Shown here: piece by piece, positions 22,674 to 30,756 of the stretch
Layout of the letters: each line of letters begins with the position of its first letter
Numbering within the stretch: position 1 is the stretch's first letter
Program-made: the position numbers and the translations under genes
Assembly: GCF_001427105.1 (NCBI RefSeq)
Contig: NZ_LMGI01000003.1
Span: 474,618 to 538,617 of the forward strand
Origin: Sphingopyxis sp. Root154
Lineage (GTDB): Bacteria > Pseudomonadota > Alphaproteobacteria > Sphingomonadales > Sphingomonadaceae
DNA: 64,000 bases
Reading direction: 5' to 3'
Notes under the pieces: model-generated
What the model was told of the DNA's origin: nothing
The model's database searches: none
What the model saw: only the letters and a program-made list of their open reading frames with translations

Positions 22674-22970
22674 ATGTCTTTCGACAGCGGCCCCCTTGAT
22701 CGATATCTCAGCGCGGCTTTCGGCGATGACCCGGCGATGGCGATGGATCTGCGCACCGCCTTCACCGGCAGCGCGCGCGACCTCTCTGACCTGATGCGCC
22801 GATCGCGCTGCGATGCGAACTGGGAAATGGCGGCAACCCGCCTGAAAGGGCTTGCCGCGACCTTTGGCATCATCCCGCTGATCCAGCTCGCCGAAGCGGC
22901 GATAGACGGCGCGCCGGGAGACCCCGCCGTGTTGCGTCAGATCAATTCGGCAATCGACGCGATCGCCTGA
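22674..22970 (+). CDS. Hpt-like small protein lacking the phosphorylatable histidine
   Basis: This 98-residue, all-helical protein has a central sequence, AATRLKGLAATFG, that aligns with the histidine phosphotransfer (Hpt) signature AHTLKGAAANLG; the helix after it (IPLIQLAEAAIDGAP) fits as well. The residue that should be the phosphoacceptor histidine is Thr55. It could be a degenerate Hpt acting as a binding partner or inhibitor, or an unrelated helical bundle. The ATG at 22674 has only a weak ribosome-binding site. It is divergent from the coiled-coil gene. Confidence 0.65.
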   Translation: MSFDSGPLDRYLSAAFGDDPAMAMDLRTAFTGSARDLSDLMRRSRCDANWEMAATRLKGLAATFGIIPLIQLAEAAIDGAPGDPAVLRQINSAIDAIA

Positions 22971-23172
22971 CCACCGCCCCGACGGGTGCGGCCCGGACCG
23001 GCAGACCGGGTTCAATTTCGGTTCAGCCGCTTTTCCCCATTGAAATATCGATACCGCCTGTCTTGCCTTGGCAACGCGACGGGTTTAGCCGCGTTAACGA
23101 CGCGCGGCCGAACCTGTGTGCGCCAAGGGCGCATGCTTGGGCGAAGGCGGCCGAGTTAAAGGAGAGATTTCG

Positions 23173-24474
23173 ATGTTCAACCGTTTCCGCTCGATGCCCG
23201 CAACGGCGATGGCCGCTGTGCTGGGCTGCGCGCTGATGGCGACTGCGACCCCGGCTACTGCTCAGAAGAAAGAAAAGCCGAAGAAGGAAGAAGAGGCGAA
23301 GGGCAAGGGCCTGTCGGCGAGCAAGGGGTTCGGCCCCGCGCTCAAGAAAATGACCGACGCGACCACCGCCAAGGACGCGGCGGCGTTGCAGGCGGCGCTG
23401 ACCGAAGGGCAGGGGACCGCGACCACGCCCGACGATAAATATCTCGTCGGCTTCTACCAGCTCCAGCTCGGCATCCTGAACAAGGACCAGGCGGTTCAGG
23501 GACAGGCGCTCGATGCGATGCTCGATTCGGGCCTGACCCCGCCGGAAAATCTCGCGGTCTACAGCTTCTTCTCGGGCAATTTCGCTTATGCGGCGAAGGA
23601 CTATCCGAAGGCGATCAAGCGGCTCGAAGCCGCGCGCGCCGCGGGGTCAACCGAAGCCAATGTACCCGTTCTGTTGATGGACAGTTACCTCAGCTCGGGT
23701 CAGGTCGATCAGGGCATCGCAACCGCCAAGGCCGCGATCGAGGCAAGCCGTGCCGCCGGCCAGCGTCCGTCGGACGAACTTTATGTCCGGCCGATCAAGG
23801 CTCTGCAGGCCGCAAAGCGCACCGATGAAGTGCTTGACCTGATGACGCTGCGCATGCGCGACTATAACCTGCCCGCCGTCTGGCGTCAGACGCTCTTCAC
23901 CTTGTTGCAGGCCAACCCCGATAAGGAAATCGGGCTCGATGTCCTCCGCCTGATGCGCGCGACGAATTCGATGCAGCAGCGCCCCGAATATGCGGAATAT
24001 GCCGCGCTTGCGACCGAAGCCGCCCTGCCAGGCGAGGTCGTGTCGCTTATCAAGGCCGGCAAGCAGAGCAAGGTGATCCCCGACAGCGACGCGCAGTTCA
24101 ACGAGCTGCTCAAAAGCCAGTCCGAGCGTATGGGCGACGAGGAAACGACGTTGACCGCATATGCGCAAAAGCCTTCGACGCTGTCGAATCCGAAGGTTGC
24201 GGGCGCCACGGGCGACGCGATGGTCGGTTATGGCCGCTATGGCGACGCCATTCCGTTGTACAAGGCGGCGCTGGCCGCCGGCGGCGACAAGGAATTGTGG
24301 ACCTATCGCCTGGGCGTCGCGCAGGCCCATTCGGGCGATGTCGCGGGTGCGAAGGCGAGTTTCGCGCAGATCAACGGCCCCCGCAAGCGGCTTGCCCAAT
24401 TGTGGACGGCAAAGATAGATGCCCCGCCCGCCGCTCCGGCGGCTCCCGCCGCGGCCCCCGCGACCGGCAACTGA
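23173..24474 (+). CDS. Exported TPR-type repeat protein of unknown function
   Basis: This encodes 433 residues from an ATG preceded by AAGGAGAG; an in-frame ATG at 23116 lacks this and would bury the signal peptide. Residues 1-31 form a signal peptide ending ATPATAQ, followed by a Lys/Glu-rich segment. The rest is helical with tetratricopeptide-like units (YAAKDYPKAIKRLEAARAAG, YGRYGDAIPLYKAALAAGG) and an Ala/Pro-rich tail. It is probably a periplasmic scaffold. A strong terminator follows. Confidence 0.8.
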   Translation: MFNRFRSMPATAMAAVLGCALMATATPATAQKKEKPKKEEEAKGKGLSASKGFGPALKKMTDATTAKDAAALQAALTEGQGTATTPDDKYLVGFYQLQLGILNKDQAVQGQALDAMLDSGLTPPENLAVYSFFSGNFAYAAKDYPKAIKRLEAARAAGSTEANVPVLLMDSYLSSGQVDQGIATAKAAIEASRAAGQRPSDELYVRPIKALQAAKRTDEVLDLMTLRMRDYNLPAVWRQTLFTLLQANPDKEIGLDVLRLMRATNSMQQRPEYAEYAALATEAALPGEVVSLIKAGKQSKVIPDSDAQFNELLKSQSERMGDEETTLTAYAQKPSTLSNPKVAGATGDAMVGYGRYGDAIPLYKAALAAGGDKELWTYRLGVAQAHSGDVAGAKASFAQINGPRKRLAQLWTAKIDAPPAAPAAPAAAPATGN

Positions 24475-24491
24475 TTGCTTCGGCCCATGCT

Positions 24492-24531
24492 AAAAAAAAA
24501 GGCGCCGCTCCGATGGAGCGGCGCCTTTTTT
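24492..24531. terminator. Bidirectional Rho-independent terminator
   Basis: A perfect 11-bp stem GGCGCCGCTCC/GGAGCGGCGCC with a 3-base loop (24501-24525) is flanked by nine A residues on the left and six T residues on the right. It can therefore end transcription of both the TPR gene (+) and the Lrp gene (-). Confidence 0.95.
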
Positions 24532-24550
24532 ATGCATTTAGTACGAACGG

Positions 24551-25027
24551 TCAGGGTTCGACGGGAATCCCGGCCAGCTGTTTCGCGGTGCGAATCGTCA
24601 ACGACGTTTTCACGCTGGTGACGTTGGGCGCCGACGTCAGATGCGCGGTCAGAAAGGACTGAAAACTCTGTAGATCGCGCGCGACGACTTTTAGCAAAAA
24701 GTCGATCTCGCCGTTCAGCATATAGCATTCGCGCACCTCGGCGAGGCCGCCGACATAATCCTCGAACGCCTTTAGGTCGGATTCGGCCTGGCTGCGCAGG
24801 CTGACCATCGCAAAGACGGTAATTCCATAGCCGAGCTTCGATGCATCGAGGTCGGCGTGATAGGATCGGATGACTCCCGATTCTTCGAGCGCCCGGACCC
24901 GGCGGAGACATGGCGGAGCTGTCAGCCCGACCATCTGTGCCAGTTCGACATTCGTCATCCGCCCGTTTTTTTGCAGCTCGCCCAGTATCTGCAAATCAAT
25001 CTGATCGAATTTCTGACTAGCCATCAT
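24551..25027 (-). CDS. Lrp/AsnC family transcriptional regulator
   Basis: This 158-residue protein has an N-terminal helix-turn-helix (about residues 5-60; DQIDLQILGELQKNGRMTN, then LTAPPCLRRVRALEESGVI) and a C-terminal RAM ligand-binding domain (about 70-145; VRECYMLNGEIDFLLKVVA). This is the canonical family layout and length. Two adjacent ATG codons (25027 and 25024) are possible starts; the longer reading to 25093 adds a non-family N-terminus. Its ligand is probably an amino acid. An imperfect palindrome 54 bases upstream could be an autoregulatory site. Confidence 0.93.
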   Translation of the reverse strand: MMASQKFDQIDLQILGELQKNGRMTNVELAQMVGLTAPPCLRRVRALEESGVIRSYHADLDASKLGYGITVFAMVSLRSQAESDLKAFEDYVGGLAEVRECYMLNGEIDFLLKVVARDLQSFQSFLTAHLTSAPNVTSVKTSLTIRTAKQLAGIPVEP

Positions 25028-25080
25028 TGAAACATCCGCTTTCCAAAACTGCGATGACCATAATATTATTTCAGGCGATT

Positions 25081-25098
25081 GCAATTGTCCCACAATGC
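25081..25098. promoter_or_regulatory. Candidate Lrp-type operator
   Basis: GCAATTGTCCCACAATGC is an imperfect palindrome (GCA-A-TTGT, CCC, ACAA-TGC) in an AT-rich stretch between the divergent lrp-like gene and the sensor-kinase-like gene. Local AT content is well above the surroundings. The assignment rests only on position and symmetry. Confidence 0.3.
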
Positions 25099-25193
25099 GA
25101 CGTGGAGGGTTAAGGCACTTTCATGACCGGATGATTCACGCTAGCCGGTAAGCATATGCTAACCAACGACCAGGGCTGTGGGGCTGATTTCGC

Positions 25194-26834
25194 GTGACTG
25201 CTGACTCGATGATTGCGACCATCTTGCGCCAGGCGCCTTTGGATCGCCGTGCGAGCATCACTGCCTGGCGACAACTTACCGATATTCTGGCTCAGCGCGG
25301 CAATCAACTGTCCGATGACGATATTCGCCGCAGCCTGCACGCGCTCGCCGTGCTCAGGCCACGCGTCCCCGAATCCGTACGCCGCGACTGCGCGCACGCC
25401 GTCGCGCGCCATGGCCGTTTTGCACCGCTCGTCGCGCTTTACGCCAATGATGTTCCGGCGGTGTCCGCGATCATGCTTCGCGATGCGCGGCTCGCCGAAG
25501 CTGACTGGCTGGCGCTGCTGCCGGCGACGAGCGCCATGGCGCGATCGGTGCTGGCGGGGCGCTCCGACCTGCCAAGTGGTGTTTATCGCGCGCTCGCCAG
25601 CCTTGGCAGCGCGTCAGTCGCGCTACCCCAGCCCGAAGCGGCCGCGCAAGAGGAACCCGCTCCAGCGGCGGAAGCGGCGCCCGAACCTGCGACCGAGAGC
25701 CATCCCAGCCAGATCAGCGAACTCGTTCGCCGGATCGACAAATATCAGTCGACGCGCACCCAGCCCGCGCAATCGCGGGCGCCGCGCGCGGCGTTTTTGT
25801 TTGAAACCGGCCCCGACGGCGTAGTCCACTGGGTCGAGGGCGTGACGCGCGGCGCGGTGATCGGGCTGTCGATCGCCGAGGCGGCCTTTGGCGGCGAGCC
25901 GGGCACCGATGGCGTTGCCGCGGGCGCCTTTCGCCAGCGCGCCGAAATCATCAATGCGCGCATGCTGCTGGAGGGAACGCCGGCAGAGGCGGGCGAATGG
26001 CGCTTTTCGGCGCTGCCCTGGTTCGACCCGGCGACGGGGCAGTTCCGTGGTTACCGCGCGAGCGCGCGCCGCCCGCACCGCAATGAAATGCCCTATGGGC
26101 GGCCGGCGGCGGAGGATTCGGGCGATTCGATCCGCCAGCTCATCCACGAGCTCCGCAGCCCGCTGAATGCCATTTCGGGTTTTGCGCAGATTATTTCCGG
26201 ACAGATGTTCGGCCCGGTCAGCCACGGCTATCGAGGGATGGCCGAAACGATCGTCGCCGATGCCGCGTCGGTACAGTCGATCATCGACGATCTGGAGACC
26301 GCGGCACGAAGCGGCTCGGCGAGTGCTGATGTCCGGTCGGACGAAGTCGTCGACATCGGGTCGGTGGTAACGCAGGTCGAAATCGAACTTGCGGCACTTC
26401 TCGCCGACCAGCGCGTCGATCTCAGTATCTCGCGGGTCGGGGGACCGTTCCTCGGGCTCGCCAGCGACGCCGATGCCCGGCGGATGGTCGGCCGTCTGCT
26501 GACTGCGCTGGTCGATGTGTCCGAACCGGGGGCAATATTGGTTGGACAATTGGTGACCGAATCGCGGCACGACGACATGCTCCAGTTGCGCATCGTCCGC
26601 CCCGCGACGATCCGCTTTGCCACGGCGGCAGACCTGCTCGACCCGGGGTTCAGCCCAGAAGGCGAAGCGCCCGGCGCCGCGGTGCTCAGTCTCGGTTTCT
26701 CGCTCCGCCTCGTTGACAGCCTCGCGCGCAGCAGCGGCGGACGCCTCGATATCGGGCATAACGCCTTGACCTTGCACCTGCCCTCCGCCAACTCGAAGGC
26801 CGAAGCCGAGCTGGAAGCCCAGCACGGCGAATAG
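25194..26834 (+). CDS. Sensor histidine kinase-like protein with degenerate ATPase domain
   Basis: This encodes 546 residues from GTG at 25194 (ATG at 25209 is the alternative). The N-terminal ~170 residues are helical and HEAT-like (RRSLHALAVLRPRVPESVR), followed by an Ala/Glu/Pro linker and a PAS-like segment (about 195-290). The HisKA H-box HELRSPLNAISGFAQII places the histidine at residue 318. The C-terminal region should be the HATPase domain: a G2-like stretch (GFSLRLVDSLARSSGGRLDIG region) is recognisable, but the N-box asparagine (GRLLTALVDVSEPGAI here) and a DxGxG box are not. It may be a pseudokinase or a strongly diverged kinase. No membrane helices are predicted, so it is cytoplasmic. 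Confidence 0.8.
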   Translation: MTADSMIATILRQAPLDRRASITAWRQLTDILAQRGNQLSDDDIRRSLHALAVLRPRVPESVRRDCAHAVARHGRFAPLVALYANDVPAVSAIMLRDARLAEADWLALLPATSAMARSVLAGRSDLPSGVYRALASLGSASVALPQPEAAAQEEPAPAAEAAPEPATESHPSQISELVRRIDKYQSTRTQPAQSRAPRAAFLFETGPDGVVHWVEGVTRGAVIGLSIAEAAFGGEPGTDGVAAGAFRQRAEIINARMLLEGTPAEAGEWRFSALPWFDPATGQFRGYRASARRPHRNEMPYGRPAAEDSGDSIRQLIHELRSPLNAISGFAQIISGQMFGPVSHGYRGMAETIVADAASVQSIIDDLETAARSGSASADVRSDEVVDIGSVVTQVEIELAALLADQRVDLSISRVGGPFLGLASDADARRMVGRLLTALVDVSEPGAILVGQLVTESRHDDMLQLRIVRPATIRFATAADLLDPGFSPEGEAPGAAVLSLGFSLRLVDSLARSSGGRLDIGHNALTLHLPSANSKAEAELEAQHGE

Positions 26835-26868
26835 GCCGGTCGGCCGGTCTTCGCGGCAAGAGGGGAGC

Positions 26869-27906
26869 ATGGTGCAGCCTGCGGGCAATTTCTTTGCGTA
26901 TCCGGCCGCATCGGACCTGATCGAACTGGACGCCGGTGAGCGCCCTCGATTCTGGGTCACGATCGATACCGAAGAGGATTTCGACTGGGCCGCACCCTTC
27001 GCGCGCTCGGGCTACCGTCTCGCGTCGGTTCCCGCGCTCGCCGAATGCCAGAGCTATTTTGAGCGTGCCGCGGTTCAGCCGATCTATCTGGTCGACTGGC
27101 CGGTCGTCGCCGACGACCGCGCGGTCGACATCCTCGGTACAGCGCAGGATGGCGGCCGCTGCGAAATCGGTGCGCAGCTTCACCCCTGGGTGACGCCGCC
27201 GCACGACGAGGATGTGAACGAACGCAACAGCTATACCGGAAACCTGCCCGCCGCGTTGCAGCGCGCGAAAATGACGGCGTTGCGCGATGCGATCCGCGAC
27301 CGCTTCGGCGTTGCACCGGCCGTTTATCGCGCCGGACGATATGGTCTGGGTCCCGATAGCGCCGCGATGCTTTCCGAACTGGGCTTCCGCTGCGACACAT
27401 CGGTTCGCAGCGGGTTCGATTATCGCGCCGGGCACGGCCCCGACTATCGCGACGCCCCGCTGCATCCATGGTGGGTTCGCACCGGGCAGGGCACCGTACT
27501 TGAGATGCCGGTTACGACGGTCTTCGGCGGTTTGCTCGGGGAAGCGGGGCGCCGCGTCTATCACCGCGTCGCACGAAACGGCACGCATGCGGGCGCAGCG
27601 CTCGCCCGTCTGGGGCTCGTCGAACGGATCGCACTGACCCCCGAAGGAATTCCCGCCGAAAGCGCGTGCAAAGCGATCGATATCGCCATCGCGGCGCGCC
27701 TGCCGGTGCTCAACTTCTCGTTCCACTCGCCATCGCTGCAGCCGGGTAACACGCCTTACGTCCGCAGCGTTGCGGATCTCGACCTCTTCTATCGTTGGTG
27801 GGACATTGTGCTCGATCATCTCGCGGGCCGCGGCGTAGAGGCGACGACCGCCGCGGGAATATTGGCGATGGCCGAACGAAGGGCTCCTCCAAAGCCCGCA
27901 TCTTGA
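26869..27906 (+). CDS. Polysaccharide deacetylase-like (WalW-type) protein
   Basis: This 345-residue protein has a beta/alpha-barrel deacetylase-like sequence. The metal motif candidates are FWVTIDTEEDFDW (acidic pair) and EIGAQLHPWVTPP (histidine), followed by FRAGRYGLG-like VYRAGRYGLGPDS, and a late NFSFHSPSLQPG histidine. It has no signal peptide, so it is likely cytoplasmic or acts on nucleotide- or lipid-linked sugars. It starts 34 bases after the kinase-like gene, with an AGAGGGGAGC ribosome-binding site, and may be co-transcribed with it. Confidence 0.8.
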   Translation: MVQPAGNFFAYPAASDLIELDAGERPRFWVTIDTEEDFDWAAPFARSGYRLASVPALAECQSYFERAAVQPIYLVDWPVVADDRAVDILGTAQDGGRCEIGAQLHPWVTPPHDEDVNERNSYTGNLPAALQRAKMTALRDAIRDRFGVAPAVYRAGRYGLGPDSAAMLSELGFRCDTSVRSGFDYRAGHGPDYRDAPLHPWWVRTGQGTVLEMPVTTVFGGLLGEAGRRVYHRVARNGTHAGAALARLGLVERIALTPEGIPAESACKAIDIAIAARLPVLNFSFHSPSLQPGNTPYVRSVADLDLFYRWWDIVLDHLAGRGVEATTAAGILAMAERRAPPKPAS

Positions 27907-27975
27907 TCGTTGGCGCTTGCCAATGCGGCGCGGCCTCCGCTATCGCCCGCACACCCCCACCGGGTTTCAAAAGGG

Positions 27976-28051
27976 GGGCCTGTAGCTCAACGGTTAGAGC
28001 TGGCCGCTCATAACGGCTAGGTTGCGGGTTCGAGTCCTGCCGGGCCCACCA
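27976..28051 (+). tRNA. tRNA with CAU anticodon (probably tRNA-Ile2, otherwise elongator Met)
   Basis: This is a 76-nt cloverleaf with a 7-bp acceptor stem (GGGCCTG/CGGGCCC), D arm GCTC-AACGGTTA-GAGC, anticodon stem GGCCG/CGGCT (one wobble pair) with loop CTCATAA, T arm GCGGG-TTCGAGT-CCTGC and an encoded CCA. The anticodon is CAU. The overall sequence resembles bacterial tRNA-Ile that reads AUA after lysidine modification more than initiator or elongator tRNA-Met, but the assignment is not certain. Confidence 0.95.
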
Positions 28052-28130
28052 TTTTCCCCCATGTTCCACAGCATTTCCCTTGCAAATCGAAACCGATACC
28101 TCTCCATTGCGCCGGCAGAAGGAGAGGGAC

Positions 28131-29606
28131 ATGGGGAAGCGGCGGACGATTTTGCTCGGCGGTCTTGCGATCGTTGCGGTGGTTGCGGGGGCGGTGGCGG
28201 TACGGACCGCGACCTTCGCGCCCAGGGACATCGCCGACGGCAGCGCCATCCGGCTCGCCGCGGTACCCGCTTATGATCTCGACGCCGCCGTCGGGCATCT
28301 GAGCGCCGCGGCGCAGATCAAGACGATCTCGCACCAGAACCCGGCCGAGAATGACGTCGCCGAATGGGACCGGCTTCATAGCTGGCTCGAGGCCACCTAT
28401 CCGGCGACGCACCGGGCGATGGCGCGCACGATCCTTCCCAACCGGACGCTCGTTTATCACTGGCCGGGCAGCGACGCGTCGCTCGCGCCGATCATCGTCA
28501 TGGCGCATCAGGATGTCGTGCCGGTCACCGAGGGGACCGAAGGCGACTGGAAATATCCGCCCTTTGCCGGGACGATCGCCGAAAAGGCGGTCTGGGGCCG
28601 CGGTACGGTCGACGACAAGGGCTCGCTCATAGGCCTGTTCGAAGCGATCGAGGCACTGGCGGCACATGGGTTCCAGCCCAAGCGCGGTATCTACCTCGTG
28701 TCGGGGCACGACGAGGAAGCCGGCGGATCGGGCGCCGTTGCGGCGGCCGCCAAGCTGAAGGCGGAGGGCGTGCGCGCGCTCTACACGCTCGACGAGGGCA
28801 GCGTCGTGCTGCGCGACACGCCGGTGATCGACGGGCCCGCGATCCTGATCGGCGTCGCCGAAAAGGGCTATGCAACGCTGAAGGTCACGGCCAATGCGCC
28901 CGGCGGGCACAGTTCGATGCCGCCCGCCGAAACCGGCGTGACGACGCTGGCGCGCGCGGTGCTGGCGATCACCGAAAGTCCGTTCCCGATCGAGATGCGC
29001 GGCCCGGGCGCGGCAATGGTCGAGGCGCTTGCTGCGCACAAGGGCGGCACGACAAAGCTCGCGGTCGCGAACCAGTGGTTGCTCGGTCCAGTGCTGAAAA
29101 AGCAGCTTTCGGCTTCGCCGTCTTCCGCTGCGGCGTTCCACACAACGATCGCGCCGACGATGCTCCAGGGAAGCCCCAAGGAAAATGTGCTGCCGCAATC
29201 GGCGAGCGCATTGATCAACTATCGCATCGCGCCGTGGAACAGCTCGGCCGACGTGATGGCGCGCGCCAAAGCGGCGGTTGGCGATGCGCCGGTCGAACTC
29301 AGCTGGGTGAAGCCGCCCAACGAGCCGTCGCGCGTGTCGTCGAGCAGCTCGCAGGGCTGGAAATATGTCGTCGCCGCAGCGCGCGCCGATGCGCCCGATG
29401 CGGTCGTCGCACCCTATCTGGTCGTTGCGGCGACCGACAGCCGCAGCATGGAGCCGATTTCAGAGGATGTGTACCGCTTCATGCCGATGCACTTCACGCT
29501 CAAGGAAACCGCGATGATCCACGGCACCAACGAGCATATGACGATCGACAGTTTCCGGCGGATGATCGACTTTTACGCGCGGTTGATTGCAACCTCTGCC
29601 GGATAA
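28131..29606 (+). CDS. M20 family metallopeptidase
   Basis: This encodes 491 residues from ATG 28131 with an AAGGAGAGGG ribosome-binding site. The N-terminus has one hydrophobic helix (residues 5-23), a signal anchor or peptide. Zinc-site motifs of the M20 family are present: MAHQDVVPV, GRGTVDDKGSL and the catalytic DEEAGGSGA, plus a dimerisation-domain GGHSSMPP motif. It is closest in layout to carboxypeptidase S/Gly-X carboxypeptidase-like enzymes (YscS type). The substrate is probably small peptides or N-acyl amino acids in the periplasm. It lies between two tRNA genes. Confidence 0.92.
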   Translation: MGKRRTILLGGLAIVAVVAGAVAVRTATFAPRDIADGSAIRLAAVPAYDLDAAVGHLSAAAQIKTISHQNPAENDVAEWDRLHSWLEATYPATHRAMARTILPNRTLVYHWPGSDASLAPIIVMAHQDVVPVTEGTEGDWKYPPFAGTIAEKAVWGRGTVDDKGSLIGLFEAIEALAAHGFQPKRGIYLVSGHDEEAGGSGAVAAAAKLKAEGVRALYTLDEGSVVLRDTPVIDGPAILIGVAEKGYATLKVTANAPGGHSSMPPAETGVTTLARAVLAITESPFPIEMRGPGAAMVEALAAHKGGTTKLAVANQWLLGPVLKKQLSASPSSAAAFHTTIAPTMLQGSPKENVLPQSASALINYRIAPWNSSADVMARAKAAVGDAPVELSWVKPPNEPSRVSSSSSQGWKYVVAAARADAPDAVVAPYLVVAATDSRSMEPISEDVYRFMPMHFTLKETAMIHGTNEHMTIDSFRRMIDFYARLIATSAG

Positions 29607-29623
29607 CTGGTCTGGGAAGATAG

Positions 29624-29700
<77 letters not shown>

Positions 29701-29739
29701 ACTACTGCCCCGCGCCTTAGACAGCCCCGGGCCGCAAGT

Positions 29740-30171
29740 CTATACGCTGCTTGTCGCGGGACCCTTTAGTTCGATCAGATTTCCTTCGGGATCGCGGAAA
29801 TAGATCGACGGCCCTTCGCCCTCTGCGCCGTATCGGGATCCCGACTGCTCGATCGCGACGCCGTGGCGATCGAGGTGCGCGCGGATCGCGGCTTCGTCGA
29901 ACGAGCCGATGGCGAGCGCGAAATGGTCGACGTTGCGTCCCTCGACCCCCGGTGCGGTGCCGCCGGTAGCGCCGAGCTGGCCGTCGATCGTCACCAGGTC
30001 GATCAGCGAATGGCCGGCGCGAAGCTGGAATAATCCGATTTCAGCCTGTTCGCGCTCGTCGCTGCAGCCGACGACCTCGCGATAGAAGGCGAGCATGCGG
30101 TCGAGGTTCGTGACCCGCAAGACGATATGATCGAGCCCCTTCAGCGAAAAGGGCGGGTTGGCGATCGGCAT
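29740..30171 (-). CDS. VOC family (glyoxalase/bleomycin-resistance-like) protein
   Basis: This encodes 143 residues from ATG 30171, with AAGGAT upstream as ribosome-binding site; a much longer in-frame ORF on the same strand reads backwards through the lipoprotein gene and was rejected. It has two beta-alpha-beta-beta-beta modules: [20 protein letters not shown] at the start (metal histidine in LDHIVL), VDHFALAIG in the middle, and a [13 protein letters not shown]-terminal module with the metal glutamate. This is the metal-dependent VOC pattern. The substrate cannot be told. Confidence 0.9.
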   Translation of the reverse strand: MPIANPPFSLKGLDHIVLRVTNLDRMLAFYREVVGCSDEREQAEIGLFQLRAGHSLIDLVTIDGQLGATGGTAPGVEGRNVDHFALAIGSFDEAAIRAHLDRHGVAIEQSGSRYGAEGEGPSIYFRDPEGNLIELKGPATSSV

Positions 30172-30250
30172 CAGCGCTATCCTTGCGAAGGTCGGGACGA
30201 TGCAATGACGTTCCATCTCCCCGTCGGGTTTCATGTCCGCCGTGCAGGCA

Positions 30251-30284
30251 AAGAAAAAGGCGGCCTTCCCGAAGGAAGACCGCC
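30251..30284 (-). terminator. Rho-independent terminator of the Ala-rich lipoprotein gene
   Basis: On the minus strand an 11-bp stem (GGCGGTCTTCC/GGAAGGCCGCC, one G-U pair) closed by a stable TTCG tetraloop is followed by TTTTTCTTT. It lies about 40 bases past the lipoprotein stop codon. Confidence 0.92.
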
Positions 30285-30322
30285 CGTTTCTCGTTTCAGT
30301 CAACGCCCCGAAGGGCTGCGAC

Positions 30323-30610
30323 TTACTTCTTTTCTTCAGCCGGAGCAGCAGCGGCCGGAGCAGCAGCGGCATCAGCCGGAGCAGCAGCGGTTGCAGCAGC
30401 GTCAGCCGGAGCAGCAGCTTCTGCACCAGCAGCAGCAGCGTCGGCACCAGCGGCAGCGGCTTCAGCGCCAGCAGCAGCGGCGTCGGCGCCTTCTTCAGCA
30501 ACCGCTTCAGCGGCCGGAGCTTCGGTGGTGGCTTCTTCAGCAGCCTTTTCACCGCAAGCGGCGAGGGCGAACATGCTGGCAGCAACGGCGATAGCAGCAA
30601 ACTTCTTCAT
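30323..30610 (-). CDS. Small alanine/glutamate-rich lipoprotein
   Basis: This 95-residue protein has a signal peptide with the lipobox LAAC (Cys19) and then about 75 residues that are almost entirely Ala, Glu, Pro, Asp and Gly. Near-repeats such as AGAEAAAAGADAAA and PADAAATAAA reflect a repeated GCAGCAGC-type DNA pattern. It ends in AEEKK. It is predicted to be a lipid-anchored, intrinsically disordered envelope protein. A dedicated terminator follows, so it is probably a monocistronic and well-expressed gene. The function is unknown. Confidence 0.82.
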   Translation of the reverse strand: MKKFAAIAVAASMFALAACGEKAAEEATTEAPAAEAVAEEGADAAAAGAEAAAAGADAAAAGAEAAAPADAAATAAAPADAAAAPAAAAPAEEKK

Positions 30611-30756
30611 GATGTGTGGGCTCCCTAAAATGCCTTAACGCGTCCGGGAAAACTTCCCGTACCGCGAGCCGCGGGATTTAGCCGTTCCGCATGAATCGTC
30701 AACAAAAATAATTGAGATGGTCGGCGGCGGCGGGATTCTGTCATTTCTCCGTCACA

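Noticed and set aside
22980-23030. Terminator-like CCCGG/CCGGG hairpin after the Hpt-like gene
   Set aside because: The stem is only five base pairs and is not followed by a T-tract; too weak to call.
27976-28051. Initiator tRNA-Met
   Set aside because: The anticodon is CAU, but the anticodon stem lacks the three consecutive G-C pairs of initiators and the first acceptor pair is matched (G-C), so it is an elongator or Ile2 type.
30340-30560. CRISPR-like or tandem repeat array
   Set aside because: The GCAGCAGC repeats are within the reading frame of the Ala-rich lipoprotein and have no spacer structure.
30172-30600. N-terminal extension of the VOC gene running through the lipoprotein gene
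   Set aside because: The extension is Leu/Pro repeats from the wrong frame of the Ala-rich gene; the VOC fold begins at ATG 30171, which has its own ribosome-binding site.
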